Shown here: positions 15,459 through 21,484 of the stretch, piece after piece | Layout of the letters: each line of letters opens with the position of its first letter | Numbering within the stretch: position 1 is the first letter of the stretch | Origin: Flavobacteriaceae bacterium UBA2000 | GTDB taxonomy: Bacteria; Bacteroidota; Bacteroidia; Flavobacteriales; Flavobacteriaceae | Direction of reading: 5' to 3' | Assembly: GCA_002335345.1 (NCBI GenBank) | Contig: DDCS01000118.1 | Location: forward strand, 1 to 21,484 | DNA: 21,484 nucleotides | Position numbers and translations under genes: made by a program | The notes under the pieces: generated by a model | Seen by the model: only the letters and a program-made list of their open reading frames with translations | What the model was told of the DNA's origin: nothing | Database searches by the model: none

Positions 15459-17465
15459 TTATGGCTTAGAAGCGATCATTTTAAAAAATTCTTCCTCTGA
15501 AATTATGGGAATTCCCAACTTTTCGGCTTTTTGTCTTTTACTCGGGCCCATTTGATCTCCGGCCAATACATAAGAAGTTTTTCCAGAAATACTGCCCACT
15601 ATTTTACCTGAGTGCGCCAATATCATGGTCTTTATCTCTTCCCTACTCTGACTTTGGAAAACGCCTGACACGACAAAAGACAAATCTTCCAGCACATGAG
15701 AGGCTAGGGCTTGCTGGTTCTCATTGTGCGATTGAAATTGACAACCATAAGCGCGAAGGCGCTCTATTCGACTCCAATTTTCATCATGATCAAAGTAATT
15801 TCTGATGCTTTGGGCAATTTTCAACCCAATATCATCTACAGCAATTAGTTCCGCTTCTGACGCCTGGCGCAATAATTCTATTTCGGGAAATGCTTGAGCC
15901 AATTTTTGTGCTACAGTTTCACCCACATGACGAATCCCTAAGGCAAATAAGACTTTATGATACGGCTGACGGACGGATTCCTGAACTCCCTTGACTAAAT
16001 TTTGAGCGCTTTTTTCCCCCATGCGCTCCAGAGGAATAATCTCCTCCACTTCGAGGGTGAACAGGTCGGCAAAATCTTTTATTAATCCCTGTTTGACCAT
16101 TAAATTCACCGTTTCTTCTCCTAAGCCATCAATATCCATGGCTTTACGCGAAATAAAATGTTGAATTCTCCCGGATATCTGTGGGGGACAATTTTGTTCA
16201 TTGGGGCAGTAATGTTGTGCTTCACCGTCTAATCGAACCAAAGCACTGCCGCATTCCGGGCACTGATCAATAAAACCAACGGGCACGGCATCTTCTCGGC
16301 GCAAACCGATTTTAACGTCGGTAATTTTTGGTATGATTTCTCCCCCTTTTTCAACGACAACAGTGTCTCCAAAATGTAAATCTAACTTTTCGATTTGATC
16401 GGCATTGTGCAGAGAGGCACGCTTGACGACCGTCCCTGCCAGATCTACAGGCTCAAGTTCAGCAACCGGCGTTATCGCACCCGTCCTTCCTACTTGGTAA
16501 ACCACGTGATTCAATAAGGTCGTTGCCTCTTCTGCCTTGTATTTATAGGCCATGGCCCATCTCGGGGCTTTTGCTGTATAACCCAGCGCCTCTTGATGAG
16601 AAAGTTCATTGACTTTAATGACGACACCATCAATTTCGTAGGGCAGCTCATGACGATGGGTGTCCCAATAATCAATAAATTGCATCACCTGGTCAATGTT
16701 TTTTGCCAAACGGGCCTCTTTGGGGACTTTAAAGCCCATATGGCGCGCCTGTTGCAGCATATCTTCTTGGGTATCAATAGGCCAGTTCGCCCCTTGAATT
16801 GAGTATAACAAACAACTTAATGGGCGCTTAGCCACCTCTGCACTATCCTGAAGTTTCAGACTCCCTGAAGCGGTATTTCTGGGGTTTTTAAATTCCTCAT
16901 CCCCAAGCGCTCGGCGCTTTTCGTTTAAAGCCGCAAACCCAGATTTGGTCATGATAATCTCACCGCGAATGTCAAAGCGATCATTACTCGGGGCACGAAC
17001 CTGGAGCGGCACAGATTTAATCGTTCTAATATTGGCGGTAACTTCATCCCCTTGAATGCCGTCACCACGGGTCACCGCGCGCAATAACTGTCCGTCTTGA
17101 TAGGTCAAACTGATCGAAGCCCCATCATATTTGAGCTCACACATAAAACTCAAAGGTTCCTGTATCTGTTTCTTAAGACGCACTTCCCAGTCCAACAAAT
17201 CTTCTTTGGAGTAACTGTTGTCCAGCGAGTACATGCGATAATCGTGTGGAACGGTTACGAAGTTTTTAGTCACCGCTCCACCCACGCGCTGCGTCGGTGA
17301 ATTTGGATCGTAAAATTGAGGATTGGCTTGCTCTAATTCTTGTAGTTGAATCAATAACTGATCAAATTCATAATCTGAAATAACAGGCTCATCTAAAACG
17401 TAGTATCTGTAATTGTGCTGTGTCAATTCAGCCCGTAATGCCTTGATTTTATCCGCTACGCTCAT
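15459..17465 (-). CDS. ligA: NAD-dependent DNA ligase
   Basis: Seals nicks in DNA during replication and repair, using NAD+. With the ATG at 17465 it has 668 residues, normal for LigA. Order of domains: Ia with YRYYVLDEPVISDYEFD (about 19-35), which binds NMN; the adenylation domain with the adenylated lysine K112 in CELKYDGAS; OB fold; a four-cysteine zinc finger (C402, C405, C420, C426); helix-hairpin-helix repeats (about 440-570); and a C-terminal BRCT domain (about 590-668). A TTG 18 bp upstream would add six residues, but a perfect -7 element lies across that stretch, so the ATG is preferred. First gene of ligA-DUF6913-dapA. Confidence 0.96.
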   Translation of the reverse strand: MSVADKIKALRAELTQHNYRYYVLDEPVISDYEFDQLLIQLQELEQANPQFYDPNSPTQRVGGAVTKNFVTVPHDYRMYSLDNSYSKEDLLDWEVRLKKQIQEPLSFMCELKYDGASISLTYQDGQLLRAVTRGDGIQGDEVTANIRTIKSVPLQVRAPSNDRFDIRGEIIMTKSGFAALNEKRRALGDEEFKNPRNTASGSLKLQDSAEVAKRPLSCLLYSIQGANWPIDTQEDMLQQARHMGFKVPKEARLAKNIDQVMQFIDYWDTHRHELPYEIDGVVIKVNELSHQEALGYTAKAPRWAMAYKYKAEEATTLLNHVVYQVGRTGAITPVAELEPVDLAGTVVKRASLHNADQIEKLDLHFGDTVVVEKGGEIIPKITDVKIGLRREDAVPVGFIDQCPECGSALVRLDGEAQHYCPNEQNCPPQISGRIQHFISRKAMDIDGLGEETVNLMVKQGLIKDFADLFTLEVEEIIPLERMGEKSAQNLVKGVQESVRQPYHKVLFALGIRHVGETVAQKLAQAFPEIELLRQASEAELIAVDDIGLKIAQSIRNYFDHDENWSRIERLRAYGCQFQSHNENQQALASHVLEDLSFVVSGVFQSQSREEIKTMILAHSGKIVGSISGKTSYVLAGDQMGPSKRQKAEKLGIPIISEEEFFKMIASKP

Positions 17466-17470
17466 AAACA

Positions 17471-17478
17471 CAAATATA
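17471..17478 (-). promoter_or_regulatory. Candidate -7 element of the ligA operon
   Basis: On the minus strand TATATTTG matches TAnnTTTG exactly and ends 5 bp before the ligA ATG. A T-rich CTTTT lies 17-19 bp upstream in the -33 position. It supports the downstream start. The 77-bp gap to prmC holds nothing else except a GGCTTAAGCC palindrome at the prmC stop (17547-17556), a weak terminator at most. Confidence 0.5.
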
Positions 17479-17542
17479 AGCAATCATTAGGCTCGAAAAG
17501 GACTTCCAAATCAATTATTACATTCATGTTCATCAGAAAAAA

Positions 17543-18388
17543 TTATGGCTTAAGCCCCGAAACAAAACGCCATTTACCCCACTGGTCCTTCCACTTTTTG
17601 ACCTGGGCATACCCCATTTCTTGCATTTGAGCGGCAACCCCCTGAGTAAATTCAAAATGACATTCAAAATATAAACCTCCGCCATGATTCAAGCACTTAA
17701 ATCCCTTTTGAATAATCTCGCTATAGAATTTTAACGGTTCATCTTGCGGCACAAAAAGCGCCAAGTGCGGTTCGTAATCCACCACATTTTGATCCATACT
17801 GTATTGTTCATTTTGTGGAATATAGGGCGGATTTGACACAATCAAATCAAAGTGCTCTTCAGGCCAAGTTTGCAAAACATCTTGTCTTTGCCAATTCACT
17901 TGTTGTTCAAAATGTTCTTGATTTCGTTTCGCCACGGTCAGGGCCTGAGTCGAAACATCCCATGCAGACCAATGTGTTTGGGGCATTGAATCCGCTAAAC
18001 TAAGTGCGATGCACCCGGAACCTGTACCAATATCTAAGGCCTTTCTCACTACTTTTCCTTTGAGGTGCTCGCGTAAATACATCACCAATTCTTCTGTTTC
18101 CGGTCTTGGGATCAAAACATCAGGGGTGACCAAAAACTTTTGATCACAAAACCAGGTATACCCCAAAATTTGTTGCATCGGTTCAAGGGACTGAAGTCGT
18201 TTTAGAACACAGTTCAGCCAATCAAGGTCAAGGGCCGATAAGACGGTTTCTTTGCGGGTAATTAAATCAATAGCGGACCAATTAAATCGATCCGTAATGG
18301 CCCTTATGAGCAAACTCCGAATTTCCTCCTTAGGGTAGGTGCCGCTCAAGGTTTGATTCCAATACGCCTGCCAATTTCCCAGAGTCAT
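17543..18388 (-). CDS. prmC: Release factor glutamine methyltransferase
   Basis: Methylates the glutamine of the GGQ motif in peptide chain release factors, using S-adenosylmethionine; raises termination efficiency. 281 residues, normal length. The N-terminal helical domain (about 1-90) binds the release factor, with LEPMQQILGYTWF (68-80) in place of the usual PxQYILG. The methyltransferase domain has IPRPETEELV (93-102), SAM-binding DIGTGSGCIALSLA (119-132) and the catalytic SNPPYI motif (185-190). Its ATG overlaps the end of the acetyltransferase gene by 4 bp, so the two are translationally coupled. The HemK name is an older one for the same gene. Confidence 0.95.
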   Translation of the reverse strand: MTLGNWQAYWNQTLSGTYPKEEIRSLLIRAITDRFNWSAIDLITRKETVLSALDLDWLNCVLKRLQSLEPMQQILGYTWFCDQKFLVTPDVLIPRPETEELVMYLREHLKGKVVRKALDIGTGSGCIALSLADSMPQTHWSAWDVSTQALTVAKRNQEHFEQQVNWQRQDVLQTWPEEHFDLIVSNPPYIPQNEQYSMDQNVVDYEPHLALFVPQDEPLKFYSEIIQKGFKCLNHGGGLYFECHFEFTQGVAAQMQEMGYAQVKKWKDQWGKWRFVSGLKP

Positions 18389-18870
18389 AAAAATAAGGTT
18401 TTTAGCATCCGAATTCCACAGGCATGGTGCCCTGTATCCCCTAAAGGCCCATCGATATAGTTAAATCCCGATTGCCGATAAAGCTTTTGAGCCTGCGCCA
18501 TATAGTCCATAGTCTCCAAATAACAATGACTGTAGCCCTCGGCGCTGGCAAAACTCAGGCACAAATCCATCATCTTTCGACCATAACCCTTTCCGCGGAC
18601 ACTTTTATCGAAATACATTTTTTGGAGTTCACAATAACTCTCTAAATAGTTCTCTAAAGGGGCAATACCTCCTCCGCCATAAATTCTGTGTCCATCAGTA
18701 AGAATAAAATATCGACTGTGCCCCTTTTGATAGGTCTCAAACATACAATTAAGAGCGGGGTCGGCATAGGCTGTACCTACTTTTGGTACATTGAATTCCA
18801 CTAATACCGAGCGAATAAGTTGCCCGATTTCGGGATCGTCATCTGGTTGAATCAATCTTATTGCTAACAT
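18385..18870 (-). CDS. GNAT family N-acetyltransferase
   Basis: Acetyl-CoA-dependent acetyltransferase of 161 residues, single GNAT domain. The acetyl-CoA pyrophosphate-binding loop VRGKGYGRKM is at 91-100, after the beta-4 strand ELQKMYFDKS; the C-terminal part has the YRQSGF motif (131-136). GGGGIAPL (65-72) is the beta-3 region. The substrate is unknown: members next to prmC in flavobacteria are annotated only as GNAT. Co-transcribed with prmC (4-bp overlap). Its start codon lies 31 bp from that of the divergent ribD gene, leaving almost no room for a separate promoter; no TAnnTTTG was found on its side. Confidence 0.88.
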   Translation of the reverse strand: MLAIRLIQPDDDPEIGQLIRSVLVEFNVPKVGTAYADPALNCMFETYQKGHSRYFILTDGHRIYGGGGIAPLENYLESYCELQKMYFDKSVRGKGYGRKMMDLCLSFASAEGYSHCYLETMDYMAQAQKLYRQSGFNYIDGPLGDTGHHACGIRMLKTLFL

Positions 18871-18892
18871 TGAGGTTATAAAATTTTCGCAG

Positions 18893-18900
18893 TACTTTTG
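18893..18900 (+). promoter_or_regulatory. Candidate -7 element of ribD
   Basis: TACTTTTG matches TAnnTTTG exactly, with ATTG 20 bp upstream (18869-18872) as a three-of-four match to the -33 TTTG. Only one base separates it from the ribD ATG, so the transcript would start at or inside the start codon unless another promoter is used. Confidence 0.4.
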
Positions 18901-18901
18901 A

Positions 18902-19870
18902 ATGGTGAATATACACGAAAAATTTATGGCCCGCTGTCTTCAGCTGGCGGAAAATGGCAAAGGCACAACCTATCCAAATCCAATGGTGGGCTGCGTGATC
19001 GTTAAAAACAACGCCATATTATCTGAGGGCTGGCATCACCGCTCTGGCGAGCCCCATGCGGAGGCCCAGGCCATTAATAATATAGACGTAAACGACTTAG
19101 CGGGTGCCACATTATATGTCAACCTAGAGCCCTGTAATCATGTGGGACGTACGGCCGCTTGCGCCCCTTTGATTGTCGCCTCCGGCATAAAAAAAGTAGT
19201 GATTGGAAGTCTTGATACGCATCACAAGGTAAATGGCTCAGGAATCGAGCACCTAAAAAAACACGGCATTGCGGTCGTGTCGGACATATTGACTCAGGAG
19301 TGCCGGACCTTAAATAAGCGATTTTTCATGTTTCATGAACAGCATCGTCCCTATGTGACCTTAAAGTGGGCAGAAACAAAAAATGGTCTGGTGGCGCCGC
19401 TTTCCAAAAACCAATTGCGCCCAGTATGGATCAGCAATGAATACGCCCGCCAACATACCCATGTCTTGCGCAGTAAGGAACATGCAATTTTGGTTGGACA
19501 CCGAACTTGGGAACTCGACAGCCCAAAATTATCGGCCTATCGATGGGATGATAATGCCCCTCAAATCGTTGTTTTAGGCGGAGAAAAACCTAAGAGGCAA
19601 GACATAATTTGGCTCAGCTCAGAAGAACATAATACTGTGGAACAGGTTTTGTCAAAATTATATGAACTGCAGATACAAAGTGTTCTTGTGGAGGGAGGAC
19701 CTGAAACCCTTCAGCGCTTTATTGATGCCAATCTTTGGGATGAATGTTTTGTCTATAGAAGTCAAGACACCTGGCACGAAGGGCTAGCAGGGCCAAAAAT
19801 TAATAACCCCCTGGCACCCATTGAAAGGTTTGAAGACAACGTTTTATTTCACGGAAAAAACCAATTATGA
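18902..19870 (+). CDS. ribD: Bifunctional riboflavin deaminase/reductase RibD
   Basis: Carries out the second and third steps of riboflavin synthesis: deamination of the pyrimidine, then NADPH reduction of the ribose side chain. The deaminase half (about 1-145) has YPNPMVGCVIV (24-34), the catalytic PHAEAQA with zinc ligand H52 and proton-shuttle E54, and LEPCNHVGRTAAC with zinc ligands C78 and C87; the usual TPPC reads TAAC. The reductase half (about 148-322) has LKWAETKNG, ISNEYARQHTHVLRSKEHAILVGHRT (two adjoining motifs, 177-202) and LVEGGPETL (262-270). At 322 residues it is shorter than many RibD proteins, from a compact reductase half. The ATG at 18902 keeps the conserved IHEKFM start. 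It overlaps the next gene by 4 bp. Confidence 0.94.
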   Translation: MVNIHEKFMARCLQLAENGKGTTYPNPMVGCVIVKNNAILSEGWHHRSGEPHAEAQAINNIDVNDLAGATLYVNLEPCNHVGRTAACAPLIVASGIKKVVIGSLDTHHKVNGSGIEHLKKHGIAVVSDILTQECRTLNKRFFMFHEQHRPYVTLKWAETKNGLVAPLSKNQLRPVWISNEYARQHTHVLRSKEHAILVGHRTWELDSPKLSAYRWDDNAPQIVVLGGEKPKRQDIIWLSSEEHNTVEQVLSKLYELQIQSVLVEGGPETLQRFIDANLWDECFVYRSQDTWHEGLAGPKINNPLAPIERFEDNVLFHGKNQL

Positions 19871-20490
19871 GTTCCACTCAGGACCTTAAAACAATTGACC
19901 GCGGCGCTATAGATATAGTCTACAAAGACAAAGGCAGTAAATTCATTGGATTTGCCAAACATGTCGCGAACGCTGAAGAGGCGATGGCTTTTTTCGACCT
20001 TTTAAGAAATCAACATCATACTGCCAATCATTGCTGCTACGCCTACAGGTTAGGTCCTCAGGGACAAGAGGTGCGCGCCAATGACGACGGAGAACCGACC
20101 CATAGTGCAGGGACGCCGATCTTAGGACAAATTCAATCATTTGACCTTACCAATACCGCCGTGGCGGTCATCCGCTATTTTGGCGGGACAAAACTGGGTG
20201 TTGGGGGCCTAGTAAAGGCCTATAAAGCAACCGCTCAATTGACCTTGGCCGCTTGTTCTTTTAAGTTAGAAGTCGTTTATCAAAAAGCTCAATTATATTT
20301 TAACTATCGCGATATCGGTACGGCCATGCATTGGCTCAAACAAGAGCAATGCCTGATCATAGAACAACATATTGATCAAAAATGTCGCGTTCAATTTAAT
20401 CTATCCGCGCAACAACTTAGGCACGCACAGGAATTTTGGAACAGTCAACCAGAAATCCTTTTTGAAATTTTCAAGGCCGACGGCTATTGA
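19867..20490 (+). CDS. YigZ/IMPACT family protein
   Basis: A 207-residue protein of the UPF0029/IMPACT family, whose bacterial members are called YigZ. The N-terminal IMPACT domain has KGSKFIGFA (22-30), HHTANHCCYAYRLG (50-63), the signature RANDDGEPTHSAGTPIL (70-86) and VIRYFGGTKLGVGGLVKAY (102-120). A C-terminal ferredoxin-like domain (about 138-205) follows. Eukaryotic IMPACT proteins regulate GCN2; the bacterial role is not settled and nothing here decides it. It is translationally coupled to ribD by a 4-bp overlap. Its end overlaps the convergent thioesterase gene by 7 bp, and there is no terminator between them. Confidence 0.9.
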   Translation: MSSTQDLKTIDRGAIDIVYKDKGSKFIGFAKHVANAEEAMAFFDLLRNQHHTANHCCYAYRLGPQGQEVRANDDGEPTHSAGTPILGQIQSFDLTNTAVAVIRYFGGTKLGVGGLVKAYKATAQLTLAACSFKLEVVYQKAQLYFNYRDIGTAMHWLKQEQCLIIEQHIDQKCRVQFNLSAQQLRHAQEFWNSQPEILFEIFKADGY

Positions 20491-20906
20491 TTGAGTGGGT
20501 CCTTACATTTGGCAATGGCCTCGATTAAATATTCTGGAGCTGGTGTAATTTTCATGGTGTTTTTATCGACAAAAGCGAGCGTGGTTTCGGCAGTAATCAA
20601 TTGCTTTTTGTCTTCATTGAAAATCACATAGGAAAATTGAATTTTTACCCCCGGCATTTTGACCAAAGTCGTCTCGATTAAAAGCAGATCGTCATATCTT
20701 CCAGGAGCATGATAATTGATACTGAATTGAGTTACAGGAAGTAAGATGTTTTGCGTTTCCAACTCCTTGTATGAGAAGCCCATTTTTCTCAACCAATCAG
20801 TCCGCCCTTGTTCTAGGTATAAGGCGTAATTTCCGTAGTAAACAAAGCCCATTTGGTCCGTTTCACCGTATCTTACACGTATCTCAGTCGTTGTTTTACA
20901 AAGCAT
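20484..20906 (-). CDS. YbgC-like acyl-CoA thioesterase (hotdog fold)
   Basis: A 140-residue single hotdog-domain protein of the 4-hydroxybenzoyl-CoA thioesterase/YbgC family. The signature RVRYGETDQMGFVYYGNY (10-27) holds the catalytic aspartate D17; the residue after VY, usually histidine, is Y24. The central helix is YALYLEQGRTDWLRKMG, and the C-terminal strands follow. It hydrolyses acyl-CoA thioesters; the acyl group cannot be told. The ATG at 20906 is chosen over a TTG six bases upstream because the family starts this way. It is divergent from dnaA and overlaps the IMPACT gene tail to tail. This neighbourhood next to dnaA is usual in Flavobacteriaceae. Confidence 0.9.
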   Translation of the reverse strand: MLCKTTTEIRVRYGETDQMGFVYYGNYALYLEQGRTDWLRKMGFSYKELETQNILLPVTQFSINYHAPGRYDDLLLIETTLVKMPGVKIQFSYVIFNEDKKQLITAETTLAFVDKNTMKITPAPEYLIEAIAKCKDPLNQ

Positions 20907-21114
20907 AGTCAATTTTGATATTACGAACCTATTTTATATTAATCAAAGCCTTGTAATAATGATGAAAAAAAAATCAAAATTCAATAGGCTTTCTATTTTT
21001 TTTTTAGATTTTTTGTTCACATATTTGTAGTGTTAAGAAAATGTTAGCAAATCATCTGAGAAAAGCTAATTTCATTCTATTTTTTAACTAAAAAATTAAA
21101 CGCTTTAACTAATT
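20907..21114. other. A/T-tract-rich region between the thioesterase gene and dnaA
   Basis: This 208-bp gap has no gene. It holds a run of nine A (20965-20973), ten T (20996-21005) and six T (21009-21014), a small hairpin AATAG-GCTTT-CTATT (20983-20997), and TTGTTCACA at 21013-21021, one mismatch from the relaxed DnaA box TTWTNCACA. Arms TTAGC (21044-21048) and GCTAA (21065-21069) may form a leader hairpin. A replication-origin role is possible but a single imperfect box does not show it. Confidence 0.45.
20997..21027 (+). promoter_or_regulatory. Candidate dnaA promoter
   Basis: CATATTTG (21020-21027) matches TAnnTTTG at seven of eight bases, with TTTT 19 bp upstream (20997-21000) in the -33 position. 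Transcription would start near 21033, leaving a leader of about 80 nt before the ATG, unlike the very short leaders predicted at other genes here. It overlaps the candidate DnaA box, which would fit autoregulation. Confidence 0.35.
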
Positions 21115-21484
21115 ATGGGGAGAACTGCGGAAACAGTTTGGGTAAACTGCTTGTCTTTTATCGAAGATAACATTTCTACGCAAGCCTATAAAACCTGGTT
21201 CGAACCGATCAAAGCGGTCAAACTTGTGGACAATGCCCTGAGCATACAAGTCCCGAGTAAATTCTTTTACGAATGGCTGGAAGAGCATTACGTAAAACTC
21301 CTCAAAGTTTCTTTGACTCGTGAATTGGGGGCCAAAGCCAAGTTGGTGTATATCATTAAGATGGAAAACACCTATGGAAACAAACAGCCCTTTACCGAGA
21401 AAATCCCGAGTGCTAATAGAAGTCAACTTAAGGATCAAGAGGTGGACGTGCCACTGAAGCACAAAAGCCCTGAGCTAAAAAACC
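21115..21484 (+). CDS. dnaA: Chromosomal replication initiator DnaA (5' part)
   Basis: The first 123 residues of DnaA; the gene runs off the right edge of the window. Residues 1-85 are domain I, which contacts the helicase and other partners: ETVWVNCLSFIEDNIS, QAYKTWFEPIKAVKL (24-38), SIQVPSKFFYEWLEEHYVKLL. Residues 86-123 are the variable linker (domain II), rich in Lys, Glu and Pro. The AAA+ and DNA-binding domains are outside the window. The ATG at 21115 gives the usual flavobacterial N-terminus with only a few residues before the conserved Trp. It is transcribed away from the thioesterase gene across the A/T-tract-rich gap, and is often near the origin in bacteria. Confidence 0.95.
   Translation, partial: MGRTAETVWVNCLSFIEDNISTQAYKTWFEPIKAVKLVDNALSIQVPSKFFYEWLEEHYVKLLKVSLTRELGAKAKLVYIIKMENTYGNKQPFTEKIPSANRSQLKDQEVDVPLKHKSPELKN

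Noticed and set aside
20983..21005. Small hairpin followed by ten T as an intrinsic terminator
   Set aside because: It lies between two divergent genes, so no transcript needs to end there; the stem has only 5 bp.
21109..21462. 117-residue minus-strand frame over dnaA
   Set aside because: dnaA domain I is unmistakable on the plus strand; the antisense frame has no recognisable feature.
1..21484. CRISPR arrays, tRNA or rRNA genes, insertion sequences, prophage or toxin-antitoxin genes
   Set aside because: No repeat arrays, cloverleaf-like sequences, transposase or phage motifs were seen, and gene order is that of ordinary flavobacterial core genome.

Overview
The window is chromosomal core DNA from a member of the Flavobacteriia (Bacteroidota). 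The evidence is a C-terminal type IX secretion (T9SS) sorting domain, a DUF4835/PorD-type protein, a Bacteroidota-style small RNA polymerase omega/Rpb6 subunit, a DUF6913 protein, a Bacteroidota-type FabI, a lack of obvious Shine-Dalgarno sequences, and repeated TAnnTTTG motifs (the Bacteroidota sigma-A -7 element) in front of genes. Species cannot be named from sequence alone. I see no rRNA, tRNA, CRISPR array, insertion sequence or phage gene. Coding density is very high and no gap exceeds about 210 bp.

Layout, left to right. Positions 16-2298 hold a two-component system on the minus strand (kinase first, then an OmpR-type regulator), with a candidate autoregulatory site just upstream. Positions 2421-4969 are a minus-strand operon: family 2 glycosyltransferase, YbbR-domain protein, coaE. 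Positions 5041-7977 encode one large secreted multidomain T9SS substrate with its own promoter and terminator. Positions 8107-13928 are a minus-strand run: bamD, rpoZ, coaBC, the DUF4835/PorD-like gene, recN and fabI, covering outer-membrane assembly, transcription, coenzyme A synthesis, secretion, DNA repair and fatty acid synthesis. Positions 14050-17465 are ligA, a DUF6913 gene and dapA, tightly coupled. Positions 17543-18870 are a GNAT acetyltransferase and prmC (minus), divergent from ribD and a YigZ/IMPACT gene (plus, 18902-20490). A YbgC-like thioesterase (minus) meets the IMPACT gene tail to tail. The window ends inside dnaA (plus, from 21115), preceded by an A/T-tract-rich gap.

Most genes are housekeeping. 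Coenzyme A appears twice (coaBC and coaE), and so does envelope biogenesis (bamD, PorD-like, glycosyltransferase, YbbR). The least understood parts are the T9SS substrate with its unnamed modules, the DUF6913 protein, and the kinase sensor domain. Several annotated starts were moved to internal ATG or GTG codons that fit the family N-terminus and the spacing to neighbours better; reasons are given per gene. I found no convincing new multi-gene system. The best leads are the regulatory repeats before the two-component operon, the very short distances between promoter motif and start codon, and the secreted mosaic protein.
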